64,000 bases of DNA. Source: Urechis unicinctus. Its lineage: Eukaryota; Annelida; Polychaeta; Xenopneusta; Urechidae. Below are positions 46,908-63,531 of this stretch, piece by piece. The notes under the pieces are model-generated. The model saw only the letters and a program-made list of their open reading frames with translations, was not told where the DNA came from and ran no database searches. The stretch spans positions 56,173,445-56,237,444 of the forward strand of contig CM067343.1 of NCBI GenBank assembly GCA_034190875.2. The letters are read 5' to 3'. The position numbers and the translations under genes were made by a program. Each line of letters begins with the position of its first letter. Within the stretch, counting starts at the first letter, position 1.

Positions 46908-49757
46908 CCCTGACTAAAAATGTCTTACAGAATATTTTGCAATGATGCTGTTATACCATGCCGGTTTGCATTGGTTAGGGGTTTTAAAACCCAAGGTGAA
47001 GTATGATCGACTGCTTTCAAATGTGAGGATAGCATATGCAACTTATGGTAAATTTCCATCGATTCAACAGAGCTTGTCAAATACCAACCCATATATCAGC
47101 CGCATTGTTAGCATGCGCAACACTAATTAAAAGTAAAGTAATAGCTGCTATAAGTTGCTCTGGAAGGTAAGTCGGTATGATATCAAAAGGGAGGCAATGA
47201 CATGATTGTACAATAATCAATTAAAATAGCGAGGAAGCTAACGAAGAAGCTAATTCTTGGAATCTTTGGCGCCATTGGGTTAATCCTCGCTTTCTCCTCA
47301 TATGCGTGGGTCTCCGAAGTTTCCCAGCCGATTGTTGTGTTTACCCTTAAATTGCATTGATCTGGTATTATCTTCAAAGCATGAATTTTATTGACATATT
47401 ACTACATATCATGGAGCACATTATCATCGTTCTAAATTTAATTACCACACAATATTAATGTTACTTACAATATTTGTTCAAAATCGCCAATTTGTGTGTT
47501 CGTTTATAAGTAGCATGGGTGGCGTTACTGCTGTGGGTTTAACTAATAAAGATCTGTTTATAATGCTGTTGTTGAATCTGGGGATGCTAGGTAATATGTT
47601 TGATTTGAAAAATGGCTGAAGTTCACATGCCTTTTCAATGCTCACTATTTACGCACAAGTTTTTTAAAACATTGGAATGTTACCGGAACGCTGTTGAAGA
47701 GTCTTATCACGGAATATCAATGAATACACTATTCTAGGGATCTTTACGCATGATCTAGTTCGTACGTCTGAAGATACTTAAAATCGAGTTAAAGAAATAT
47801 TCTACTCAACCATCCACCGTAATCTAATAACCCTCACATGAGAAATCGCTTAAATGCATAAAGCAAAACCTAATGGATCTTTGAACGTTGCATGACCAGC
47901 ATTGCAATTCGTAGCTGCTGCCATGGCATAAATATACTAGTGATCTATAGCCTTGCGGTGCCTTCCCCGACTATCGCCCCTACACGCTCGTAGTACTTTT
48001 GCGTGTCACTCCATGATCCCCTGGAGCAGATTTCCCTTCCGCGAATTGTCATTGACTGATAATTTAATAGTGTTATGCGGTAGTCGTAGATAGTATTTCA
48101 TAAAAAGAGTGGGGCGTTGTTTTATAGTAATATATTGTGTTGATAAGATTAGGTGGTGACAAGAGAGGGCCAAGTACTTTGCGTGTTGAATTATTCAAAC
48201 CGTGTGATACAAGTGTTTGAATAGAGAGGGTTTGTTTGACGATTTTGTTACACCAATAAAACATATCGTAAAATGGATCACCACGCAACAGAGGTTACTT
48301 GTTTGATGCAACAGTATTTCACCAAATCTAAACATTACGATTCTTTTAACAGCAAAAAATAAGTCATTTATGAACATAACGGCCAATTTGTACACAGCGA
48401 CCGCCCTGTATGTTACTGAGACATCTACCTGTATGTTAAAAAATAACACTGTACAGAAAGTGGGATTCCGCCTTTAACATGCAAGTTTTATTCATTATTT
48501 TCGTTATATCCTTTTTCACTTTTGCCAATTCTATTAAAAATATTTTATCCATATTTACGTGCACTTATGGCATTGATTTTAGTTGCGAAATAAACTTCAC
48601 AGCCACAGAGCATGCATAGATTCAGCAAAAGCAAAAACAATAACTTAATATATCCTTATCCTTATTAACTTATGTCCATGTTATGTATTGTGAACAAACT
48701 TTTTGGATCTATAGCCAGGAATGCATGAATTCTCTGACATCGAATACAGTCATCATTTATCCTGACACATAACCTTAAAGATGACAACACACTGTGCTGG
48801 AGAGGGATGTGTGTTTTGGCTATATTCAGAAGTTATTACTGTGATAAAAACATCTGAAGATATAGCATTGCACAACTTTTATATCCTAAGCTGGTTGGTA
48901 CTCTTGGTTTTATCACGTCAGTCCCTTTAGTGATATAACTGCTTTCAAAATATTTCACTTTACCATGCTGCGATTCGCCAAACAAACTGGAATGCGTGTT
49001 ACTCGGACGTCTTTGAGTGTTTTATTTCCTTAGAGATAATGTAATGGGAGCACGCCTGCTTCGTTTAAACGTTGGTGCGACTCTCCATCACGATGACACA
49101 TGCACACACAGAACAGTAAGAAAGGCCAATTACGTTTTCTGCCATTCGAAAAATCTCGTTTCCACGGCAACACACATATTAGCACAGTCCCGTCTGAGAA
49201 TTGACATACGATGTTGCTGACAAACCTATTATTGTAATGGTTGATTTACAATGCAAATGATTATTTGCCGCTGTCCGTAAAATTAATGGGCTTAAACCCT
49301 GATTTATGATGCGCAATAATCTGAACCTAAAATACATTGACTACCGTTGACATCCAGTTCCCTACGATAAGTTCTAGGTATGCGCATACCATTTAAATAC
49401 AGTCAATGAAAAAACCATGCGCAAAAGGGGAAGAAAGATTGTGTTGTATATGGCCACACGAAAAGTGGCAATTAAACATGCAACCAAGTCAACATCTGCA
49501 TATTTGATACATTAAGCTCACTTAGCCGTTTGAACGCCCCTTCTTCGTATGACATGAGTATGGTTGTATCCTCGGAGACACCGTATGATGGCACGAAAGA
49601 AAAGAACAACACGAAATTTGCACTTCGCATGAAAGGCGTTTATTTCACTGCAGAAACATGGATGACAGGTTTCTCTACTTAGCATAACTTTCTCTTATCT
49701 CTTAAATGGAAGCGTGCCACTTACGTTGTGTAGCTGTTCTCTTTGCAATCAGGGCAG
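46908..49757. other. Non-coding stretch
   Basis: No confident gene. A frame at about 47208-47360 (plus strand) reads KLTKKLILGIFGAIGLILAF and looks like a basic lead-in plus membrane helix. It lacks a start codon and continues only to TGA 47358-47360. It could be a lone exon or chance. Confidence 0.35.
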
Positions 49758-53650
<3,893 letters not shown>

Positions 53651-56600
53651 GTATATGTCTATACATGTTATGATATTCATACATATTTATAGTTTTGTAT
53701 ACATATGTATATGTTATGCAGACGGCCCCTGGTTTTCAACACCCATCGGCACTATAAAGACCTTGCTAAATGATAAGTTCAAGTAATTTGACGTAGTTCA
53801 ATCGAGTAAGTTTCTTTTTATATTAAAATGTGGGGAAGCATTTGTGTTTTAAACGGATTTGCAGTGCAGTAAACGGTTTTGCCTCAGTAATTCAGTGATT
53901 TGTATGAGGCTCTTTCGTTGTGGAACCAGGATGTGGAAAATATACGCTCTCTCGATGTTTTTTTTTTAGCTTTGCGCTAGAAGGGTTCCATCATTATAAA
54001 CCAAAGTGTACATTGGTCGGCATAGTGCAGATAAGCATTAAGTTGGCCATTATGGGGTCGGCTGTCATGAGCATTCCTTCGCAAAATACATGTACAACTA
54101 TAGATCGCCATGATAACTCACCCCATACACTCAAGACCAATCATTTGTAACTGGCTGCACGGCTGACTATAATAATAGCCTATATCGGCAGAAAGTACGC
54201 CCTAATTGTTGTACCGCGTTGTATAAATAAGTTTCGTTTGCTCGCTACTGTATATTGATTCGCCAATTGAGCTTGATACTGCTCTCCAGTGACATCACCA
54301 GAATAAACTGTAAACTTCTGCAACATTGCATATCCTTTCTCTTGTCACGATTGTACATTTGGATATAGCCTGCACATGGGAGGTGTTGTATCACAAATAA
54401 ATGTAAATATTCAATATAATTTCGGTTTGATAATACATTAATTTTCTATGATGGCCAATATCTACATAGAGTAAAAATACTGAAACATCATACTGAAATA
54501 CCTTTGTTCATTAAACAAACATGGAGTGGATGTATGCAATCTTAGCTAGTAAACTGGTTCATGGGGTCACAACTGCATATGATGTCTTTGGAACCTTGAC
54601 CTCTTGGCCTAAGTCGCGTTTTATTAGATTTTTTTATTAGATGTAAATGATTAGATGCTGCATTCATTTCCATCGTTTGTGTATTCTGCGTCAAGCGTGT
54701 TGTTTGATAGCTAAGCATAATTTCAATTACAAAACTACGAAAAGGCATGATAAATTGAACATATCTGTTATATTCTTGGCACTTGTAATCATGCCCTCAG
54801 TATTTATTTTAATTATGCCAGGAGCAACGTTTTATGTCAATGTAGTAGCTGTTCTAGATTGAAAAAAAGAGCGAGCGTACGCGCACACATAAATCTACTG
54901 TTGCTACCTTTTTTATTATCAATGCCTAGTTCAATTATGATAAAATACTAAGTATGCATATACCGTGAGATAGAGGCTGACTAAATACATTACCAAACGA
55001 TCTTCCTTCAGTCAAATTATGCGGTTAAGCGGAAAAAATATTTAAAATTATTTGCTTGCGTCGTGGAATTTTAAATAACAGCACATCGTGATCAGGACAT
55101 GAAGGCAGCTGGCCGAGAAAATACCCAGTCAGGGATACTTTTTCACAATAAAATACAATTACGTCACACAGCAATTTGTTGAAGGATTTTGGTGTCGACG
55201 GGTTTAACCTTACAGCTGTGTTTACGCAGTATAATCTTCAGCCAATGTTATACATTTGTATCGTCGTAATTGCAACGTATTTCGTTGCGCTTAACACTGA
55301 GTTAAGTTTATGTTAACACGTACGCCTATTAACATATACGACAAGATTTTTACACGCACAAATTTTCGTTCTGACCAATATTTATAACTATATATTGTCA
55401 TATACTGGCAATGCTTATGAATCTATAACGTAGCTAGTGGTGCATGGTATTGTTAATAGTGATATACTTGCGTCATTAAATCGCTTGACCTTGTTAGATT
55501 AATTAATAGATCAATATGCGTCAAAGTAAGGCGTGTTTGCTGTAGTAGAAGTGCGTCAATGGATTACACATTTCACGAATTTATTATCACCTGCGTTAAA
55601 ATGCTTCATGGAGTTTCCGCTTATTGCGTTTCTTATGCACTTGAACTATAGATACGTTTTCATCATGCTGAATAGGTTTGCTGGCCGATTCGATTACCAA
55701 ATGGAACTTCTGCCCTATTTAAATGTGAAAATATTCATCAAAATTACTCTGATCGTCTGCGCGTGGCAGTTGTTGCGGGGTAACAGATTCATCGGTTCGA
55801 GAGCACAGCTATACAGCTTGCAATGATTATGCAATGATCATACTTAAAATCCGCAGACTCCTGGGGGACCGATATATAAAATTGAAACACGTTCTGTGTT
55901 TCTGGCCTCTGTTAGGGCACTAATGGATATGGTTGCATTGTGCAATATTAGACTGACAAAAAAGGTCATTCATAGTCGTCACTAATGCCTTCTTTTTAGC
56001 GACACCTTTTCATTCGGACAGAGGAGTTTAAACGTTGACTATGACAGCGCTGGTTTATGTAACCCTGCATTGACGCTCATTTGATTTAAACGTTTTGATT
56101 GTTTGTATGCCTAGAACCTAGGTTAATGTATTTTTGGAAGTTACTCATTGTTATGCAGGATAAAGAATTCAGAAAACAGCATATATCGCCTTCTTGTGAA
56201 TGAAGATATTGCTATCGATGTCTATGTTTAATAATTGTCAAAGAAACATCGACTTTTGTTGAATCTGGTTTAGGTGACCATCATTACGTTGGCCACTATG
56301 TGCTCTCCGTCCGCAAAATAATTTGTACGGCGCATGGGTGCATTTACCGGCCTTATCGAAAATACAAACATGAAACCATGCGCTCTTTGATAATGCCACA
56401 ACGGCTTTAATCGTAAGCGGAGTCAGCTGAACCTATCGCTCGTGGTTACGACAGCAAATTGTTCATCGACATAAAACATATGAAAAAATTAAATTGCTCT
56501 CCAGGAATATCAAGTTTAATATGTCTGATCTGAACTTCGGATTTCTGTATTGCATGGGATTACGTCGTGTTTGGACATTTATATAGACGTAGTATAGGGC

Positions 56601-57661
56601 TACGGTTAATGCAGTTCCTTGCAGCAAAAATAGTGACGCTTCGGTGTAGCATCATCTGAGAGCATTCACTGAATCTCCATCCCTGCCTCTTCGCAAATGG
56701 GCTCCATCAGAACTGTCCTTAATGACCTATTAACACCTTACATCTTAATAACCCTGATAGCCAATTAGGCGCCGGTAAAAATATCTAGGCGATAAAAATG
56801 ACCTTCAAAGACCTGTAAAAGATATTAACCCCATTCAAGTACGCAGTAAGATCACATTTACATTATCTGCTCGACGCAAAGTATCCAACCTTTGCTGACA
56901 CTGTCTTTTATATCGACGCGTTAATGAACTTAAGGTCATATACCATATATTTTAACTGCAAGTTGATTTTCATGAGGAGATGAAATCCTGCTAGAATATC
57001 ACATGCGGTGTATCTGGATCGTCACTACTATGCATAGTGTGAAATGAAGTGATTAATAATAGCAAACTGCTAATGCGTTCCGCGTGATATCAAATGGGTG
57101 TAGATCTTTGAAAGAAAGCGTTTGTTGGTGAAGCATTATGTTGGTGCTCTATAAACAAAACACTATATAAACAATGACATGACACTAACCAAATGATATT
57201 TGTAATTATATGATCATTTACCTTGAAATAAAACATCAACCGTGGAATTTTCTTATTAAAGATAATGACGTGTAATCGTGCCGGTCTTTCACAATGACTC
57301 AAAATCAGCAATGTATACCTATCACCTTGCATTGTACAGAGATGATGCCGGCGGAGAACAAGATTAAAACGCTTTTCTCAGCATAGCGCTTCCGGTTGCC
57401 CTGTGTATTGTTTTTATTGTTTGTCGTCGTAGATTTATTTATAAGGATGCCGTCTCAGATGTGCGTGAGTTGAAGCGTTGCCCAGTTTGCCTGGCAGACT
57501 TTATACAGCACAGTGTGTAAAAATGTCATATGAGTCATCTAAGCATTGAATATTTGCCTTGTGTATCCATCCCACGTACGCTATAGAGAAAATAAATCTT
57601 TGAGGAGCACTGGTTCGGACTCCTGCAGTACTAATCGATATATGCAGATTGCAGTCTAACA
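53651..57661. other. Non-coding stretch
   Basis: About 4 kb in which I can support no gene, RNA or repeat. Open frames stay under 100 codons and lack domain-like sequence. Confidence 0.5.
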
Positions 57662-57892
57662 ATGCCTATTAGCAATGCCATTATGATCATATTATTGTGT
57701 ATACCTGCGTTTGCCAACTGGTCTCTCAGCTGGAATGGGATGTGGCACGCCGCCACAACCAACATGGAATGCAGCTTGCCGCTAACATCGCAGTTAGAAC
57801 GCGATATTGTGTACACCCGGCAGGGAGCGCGATTGTATGCAGCATTTGCGTCGCCAAATCAACATCATTACATTTCCCACGTGCTGTACTGA
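57662..57892 (+). CDS. Small secreted-protein-like open frame (76 codons)
   Basis: The ATG at 57662 opens a convincing signal peptide (MPISNAIMIILLCIPAFA, cleavage likely after FA). A polar stretch with W, N-glycosylation-type NWS and one Cys follows (NWSLSWNGMWHAATTNMECS, then YAAFASPNQHHYISHVLY). After the stop, another frame reads LSVPDLTCNRNGNYEHL, which could be the true continuation after a frame error or splice. No family is recognised. It may be a first exon, a small secreted peptide or chance. Confidence 0.3.
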   Translation: MPISNAIMIILLCIPAFANWSLSWNGMWHAATTNMECSLPLTSQLERDIVYTRQGARLYAAFASPNQHHYISHVLY

Positions 57893-58009
57893 GTGTCCCC
57901 GACCTCACTTGCAATCGTAATGGAAACTACGAACACTTAGTTTAGGACAGTGCTTTTTAAGGAACAACTTACCTTACAAGACTAATGCTAATCATTGATT
58001 TGGAAAAGT

Positions 58010-58043
58010 GGGGAGGGGTTGTGGGGTGGGAGGGGTTGGGGGG
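58010..58043 (+). other. G-quadruplex motif
   Basis: Six runs of three to six G separated by 1-4 nt (GGGG A GGGG TTGT GGGG T GGG A GGGG TT GGGGGG). This is a strong intramolecular G4 consensus in an otherwise AT-rich area. Confidence 0.8.
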
Positions 58044-59607
58044 CTTGCGGACTTTCTCATGACTTAGGGTAATGAATTAGCCATGAACTAATAAGAATTG
58101 AATGCAGCTAAGTGACTGTGTGTTTCTGTTCGAATATTTAACAACAATATACGATAGGATTTGGTTCCTCCGAGTGATGGATTTTGTATTCCTTCTGCAT
58201 TTTCATACCGACTTTGGTAGTCTTGAGATATGACAGTAATTAAATAAAAGCGAAACATAAACAGCCACCAGTATTTGCCTAGCAATACATAAATACTCGA
58301 CTCAAAAATCGCTCCTCTAATGTTCTTTAAGATAACATATAAAGGATTAACAGGGTGGCAGTATTTTCATCTACATATCGGCTTGGTCAATGAAACGTGC
58401 TGCACGTGTTGAGGCATTCAAGCCTTAACAATTCAGACCTTTATGCTTTAACTTATTCTTCTGCAGTTGCGACGGTGCTAATGCATACGATTAGCAAGTT
58501 CAATCAGGCTTGTAAGATTAATCAATGGTTGAAGTAGTCCGGGCCAGCCATATGGCAGACCGCATTTCTTATTTCCTTTACAGCGTTGATGAATAACAGG
58601 GCTTTAAACATTTAACACGGTCTATGTTTAGCCAGGTCAACATTCGTAGAGCCCGCCGCGTATTATAGTGGTGTGGGGTAATTCTATGTCAACTATGCTT
58701 CAATTGAGCAGCCAGGGTCGGATGTCACTAAGGCATAGGCAAAGCACGTTCTTATAGTATATTTTCTAGCAGAGATGTAACTTGGCTGGATAGCGTTATA
58801 ACCATTACCCTATTTGATGGCAATGTAAGTTATCGTCATAATCAAATGATCGGGTTTATGGCATGACGGATTTACAGTGCATAAGATCGGAACAAGAACA
58901 TATTTTATTGACCAAAAAAGATTGAAATCCAACGATTTTGACACTTATTTATTTTTCCGGCTATAGCAATGCAGAATGTCATAGCCTTTTGAATTGAATG
59001 AGGAACCACATCTCGCTTAAAAACAAATATGCTTTCAGTAATGTAGCCATATGTAAGATATTGACCAAGAAGAAGTGTTATGACATCCAACATCTTCATT
59101 GCTCTGCTGTGAAGCACCGAAGATGTATAGATGCGAGTAGAGATGCTGCGAAATGTAACCGTTATATGTACACAAGTCCGCGTATCCCATGGCAACATCC
59201 ACGCTAGTTCATACATTTAGCTACCATGAGTATTGCCACTGTTTGTGGCTAACTTGGTTGATCAACGCATCATTGTGGTGATTAATTTCTCTTGCGGCTT
59301 TTTTTATTTACCGATTTCACCAGAGTGGTACATTCTGGTCATTGCATTCCGCATTTTTGGTTAAACAATCATATTTTCTAAAGCCTTTGCATTGGTTATT
59401 TGACAGTACTTCGCCACATCATTGAGTCTTGAACAAGGTCAGATATATGTTATTAGCAGTGCTAAACAACCGCGTAGGGGCTTGTTCACTATGAGTTATA
59501 CAAGCCGAAATGAATTTACTGTGTGATTATATATAACAAAGATTTGTGGCAGCTGGAAATTAATTTATTATTATTCCTCGACGGACCAAAGGATGACTAA
59601 TCAGAGA
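58044..59607. other. Non-coding stretch before the second LTR element
   Basis: No recognised gene. A 103-codon minus-strand frame (58905-59216) starts with ATG but has no recognisable domain. Confidence 0.45.
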
Positions 59608-60102
59608 TGTCGTAACGTGATCCGTGGTGTAGAGATGCTCACGCTACGCACTTGTAGTAAGTAAAAGAATCGAACTCCAGATGTAGGGTTAATAACAACT
59701 TGAACTTTATTTAACTGTTTTCAACTTTCGAATTTCAGATGTAACTTAGCCTAAACTTAAGAGAGAGAAGTGTTGAGCTCGGAGGCCAAGAGAGAACTGA
59801 TTTTTGAAATATAAGTTGCTTCCCTCAACGACTAAGGCACGCCATCCCAATTCTCATGGGACATGCCGTAGCCAGGTCTGTGAGGGCTGGGGCTAACGGG
59901 TGTTGCCTGGGCAGGAAGGTCATGTGGCTCTGGAATATGGGGTATGTATGAGGAGAGGGGCAGGTGACATGTAGGTCACTTGTGGATCTGGGAAACTGGG
60001 GCGTATAATTAATATAAGCTGTTGGGGGTTACTCCATCAACTGATGACTGAGAGGGTACGTTATGATGAAGGGTAGGTTTGTTATGAATTTGGCACTCAA
60101 CA
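59608..60102 (-). repeat. 3' LTR of the gag-only element
   Basis: On the minus strand it starts TGTTGAGTGCC and ends CGTTACGACA, a canonical TG...CA pair. 495 bp. Confidence 0.9.
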
Positions 60103-60114
60103 TATCCCTCTCCG
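60103..60114 (-). promoter_or_regulatory. Polypurine tract of the gag-only element
   Basis: On the minus strand CGGAGAGGGATA lies directly before the 3' LTR. Confidence 0.75.
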
Positions 60115-60550
60115 TTTAAGTGGATGAATATCCACAAAAGAAACTAGGTCCCTTCATGGGAGAAAAAAAATAATAATAATCATGGGGATATTCTAAACTA
60201 AGGGTTGGTTGGTAAGGAAATGACGGTAGTGAGTCGGAATGTGAAATACACATTCCGGTGTGCTTTATATCAGAATTGATAAATCTTATGGTAAAAAAAA
60301 ATTCTAGTCCGATTAATTATTTTTCAGCGAAATCAAAATATTTATGGTATTATTATTACATTGTTATATATTTTACTTTTATTACTATACTTATTGTTGA
60401 ATGTGTAAAATGTTGGTAGATGTCGTGCAGGCTGGCCTATTTTCTAGAGGTTGGAATTCAACCATATTTTAATTTTATGTTGGGACATGGTGCAATATCT
60501 ATGGCTAGGGCATCTAAATTACTCATAGATACCCCAGCTGTACTCGGAAA

Positions 60551-60652
60551 CTGGCACTATTGATGCCGAAGCATCGATAGCGCCAGCAGGAGTATCATGT
60601 GAGACTCCTAACCCTTGTGAATCCGAGCCAAGCAGAGAGTTGGCCTCTCTGT
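60551..60652. other. Cluster of three stem-loops
   Basis: First: CTGGCACTATTGATGC pairs with GCATCGATAGCGCCAG, 16 bp with one mismatch and one G-U, loop CGAA (60551-60586). Second: AGGAGT/ACTCCT, loop 10 nt (60588-60609). Third: CAGAGAG/CTCTCTG, loop 5 nt (60633-60651). Confidence 0.75.
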
Positions 60653-61860
60653 GCACCTCAACGCTAAAACTAATTAACATTGGGGGCCTACCTGGCGTGG
60701 GATTTTAGGTGGAAAAGGGGAGAGAAGCAAGATTAGACATGCAACAGTAAACCTGACTATTCTAAAGGAGGAGAAAGTTATACCATTGGAATATAAATAT
60801 AGCCTAAGCAAGTCATGGTCGTTTTACTTGCATCTAAACTAGCAAAGCAGGGCTGATGGGTAACAAGTCATGGTCGTTTCACTTGCGTATGCCCATTGCT
60901 TGCATTTAAGCTGGAACATCTACGTAAAAAAAATTAAATGCGATTCAGTCATTTACACAATAAGAATTATTATTGACGTGAGCTTTCCGAACTGGTGGGT
61001 CCATTCGATCCAGGCAGCGACGTGATACTTGAAGATCCTCGGCCGGTTGATCATGTCGTAGACAGGACTCGCGCGTCAACGCCTCCTCTGGCTGAAAGTG
61101 ATCTGTCCCCTAGACCAAAGACGCTACTGAACAAGTACAACCACTTGAATACTGTTAACAGAGCACGGCATGACAACCACACTGAGCATAAATACACTAC
61201 TATAATAAACTTCACAACACCAAGTACACATGACTGTTGATGCGTAGTCTGCTTATAACCCGAAGCAGAACTCGACGGGAAATCGACAAGGCATGCCGTT
61301 ATTTGTCTATTCCTTCGACAACCTCGTGGCGTGAACTGTCGGCCCTCAGGGACATCAACTTGAGCCACTGACCTAGCGCGTTCCTGAGGATTAACTGCTG
61401 GCTCTAGAGAGAGGGGGTGTGGCGCATGTTGTACAAGGCAGATGCTATGTCCCCACGTCGCCTTCCTGGCGCACGCCTGTAGTACGGGGAGGGTTTGTCT
61501 CTGATTGGCTAACAACATTTTACAGACAGCGCAAGCTCAACCTAGGCTTAGCTGTGATCTGGGACGGAATTGGTTCTAAACTCATTATACCAATCAGTAG
61601 GCCGTTCATCCTTATAGGTCTGGGACAAGATCCTGGGGCTACCTGCTACCTGAAATGTTGACCATGATACTTACTGATCTCGTCAGATCTGTGATCCGTG
61701 GTTATGGTCACCATTCGAGCTTCACGCTAATAAAACCTAAATCACACAGACTTTCTAAAAGACGAGTTAGATTTCTTAAACCAATGTTAACTGTTCAATT
61801 CTATAACCACTATCCACGGAACTCATATCATGAAATTTAAACGTAATTAAAATATAAAAT

Positions 61861-61914
61861 ATCGGGGAGTTTTATGTTGAATTTCGCGCTTAACTCCCGA
61901 TGCGCCGCAGCGCA
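61861..61914. other. Two adjacent stem-loops in a GC-rich patch
   Basis: ATCGGGGAGTT (61861-61871) pairs with AACTCCCGAT (61892-61901) with one bulged G. TGCGC/GCGCA with a 4-nt loop follows (61901-61914). Confidence 0.6.
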
Positions 61915-62471
61915 TTTTTTAGCGCAAAGAAAGGACGGGCCAGGCAAATGCGGGGCGCATGCGCTAAGTTCTGTGATGCGCCAGTAAATGAGCTTATCGC
62001 AAGTGGTGGTCGCGAACGGGTCCGTTTATTTATTGCATGCCGCGCATATCATTAAATGAAAGTTCATCGTAGGTCAGCTAATGAGCCCAGTCGGCCGGAG
62101 CGTTTTTATGACTTGTCTGGTCTTGCAGGCATGTTAACCTCCTATCAATGTAGCATCAGCTGTCCGAGTGTAAACTTTTGAATCAGCCGTGTCATTAATG
62201 GACTGCGCATTAGCAGGCCCGGGTATGAAGCTTACGGTCTCAGTACCTAGTGAAGAGAATTTTTAAAAAAGAGGTGGAATTGACGTCTGAACTTACACTA
62301 CTTGAATCAGTATATAATAAAGTACAGTATCTATATCTTAACTACAACTATGTTACACTACCAATAGTCTAAACCTGCTGTTGTGAATGGGAAGACGAAT
62401 TCGGGTCATTAAATTAAATGAGGTCATCAACAGATAAGTGGCCACTAACATAAGCAGATGTACTGACCAAG

Positions 62472-63431
62472 TTAGCCAACTGGAGCATGACCTGCATAGC
62501 AATGCCGGGTCTTCCAGAATGCAGGGAGATAGCGGGAAGCGCCAGGGATAGGTGTTGGCGGGAAACTGTTGACAGATGTTCGTTGAACAGTAGGGTCTCG
62601 CGAGAGTTGGGGATGCGACGCGAGGGCTGACACGAAGCTTCCTTGAGGAGGTGATGTCAGCAAAGATTTGGTTTGTGGAATTGGAGATTGCGGATCGACA
62701 ATTGATGGTTTATTTGGAGTTGGTGATGATAGGGCAGAAGCCAGTCTATTATCAGAGTCAGGAGGGGCTGGTGATAGCGAGACAAAACTTGGTGTAGACT
62801 CTAAGCTTGGAGGAGTTAGTGATGGGTCGACTGGAGTAGGCAGAGGAGAAGGGCGAAGAGGGGTTGGGGATATGTCGACTGAAGTCGGCAAAGGAGCGGG
62901 GCTGGTAGGGGTTGTAGACGGGTCGACTGTAGTCGGCAAAGGAGCGGGGCTGGAAGGGGTGGGGCACGGGGCAACTGTAGTCGGCAATGGAGCGGGGCTA
63001 GAATGGGTTGGGGACGGGACGACTGTAGTTCGTGGGCATTCAAACGATGCGACATTTGCATAATCTGCAATGGGAGCGACAACTGAGGCTTTGCTTTCTT
63101 CCTGAACTTCTCTCAACAACATAATATATCTAATGCCTTCCCTGAATGCTACACGCAACCTGATCTCTTCTTCAGCATATTCAATACATTCACGGATGGC
63201 CGTCTCACGCCACTCTATGATATCAGGAGCAATTTGACGCTGAATTGCGTCTCCCACTCGACATCGCTGGTATTCCTGCGACAAGAATCGTTCCCGCAAC
63301 CAGGCTGCTTCATAATTGTCATTAGCATTCTTTAAGGCCACCCTCAAGCATGTATTGCGACGTTCAGCGTCGTTTAACAATTCGGGCAGCTCAATACATT
63401 CAGTATGCATTCTTTTAAGGATACCTTCCAT
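62472..63431 (-). CDS. gag: Gag-like protein of the non-autonomous LTR element
   Basis: A 319-codon intact frame about 80 nt downstream of the primer-binding site, starting MEGILKRMHTECIELPELL. Residues 1-115 are charged and helical (AWLRERFLSQEYQRCRVGD, ETAIRECIEYAEEEIRLRV), like a coiled coil or capsid-type helical domain. Residues about 130-210 hold four to five 16-residue proline-rich repeats (SSPAPLPTTVAPCPTP and variants). The rest is Ser/Pro-rich and ends RHCYAGHAPVG. There is no zinc knuckle. Position and helical N-terminus suggest a structural Gag. An unrelated passenger gene carried by the element is the alternative. Confidence 0.6.
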   Translation of the reverse strand: MEGILKRMHTECIELPELLNDAERRNTCLRVALKNANDNYEAAWLRERFLSQEYQRCRVGDAIQRQIAPDIIEWRETAIRECIEYAEEEIRLRVAFREGIRYIMLLREVQEESKASVVAPIADYANVASFECPRTTVVPSPTHSSPAPLPTTVAPCPTPSSPAPLPTTVDPSTTPTSPAPLPTSVDISPTPLRPSPLPTPVDPSLTPPSLESTPSFVSLSPAPPDSDNRLASALSSPTPNKPSIVDPQSPIPQTKSLLTSPPQGSFVSALASHPQLSRDPTVQRTSVNSFPPTPIPGASRYLPAFWKTRHCYAGHAPVG

Positions 63432-63511
63432 TTCACGCAGTTGAAATTGAAAATCAAACAGGATATCAAAGAAAATCTTAAATTATGTACTCACAATTTG
63501 GCAGCCGGAAT

Positions 63512-63529
63512 CGAATGGGTTCTCCACCA
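63512..63529 (-). promoter_or_regulatory. Primer-binding site of the gag-only element
   Basis: On the minus strand TGGTGGAGAACCCATTCG starts 2 nt after the 5' LTR. Its first ten bases and its 2-nt spacer equal those of the Ty3 element at 5777. Confidence 0.8.
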
Positions 63530-63531
63530 TG

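Larger units (their letters stand above)
60115..62471 (-). other. Non-coding internal region of the gag-only element
   Basis: No RT or integrase motif in any frame. Longest frame is 155 codons (minus, 61051-61518), unrecognised. Three adjacent stem-loops occur at 60551-60652. A further pair occurs at 61861-61914. CAAGTCATGGTCGTTT occurs twice (about 60809 and 60865). Confidence 0.6.

Noticed and set aside
59608-60102. LTR homology to the Ty3 element's LTR
   Set aside because: Apart from TG ends and primer-site start, the sequences share no alignable stretch by eye.
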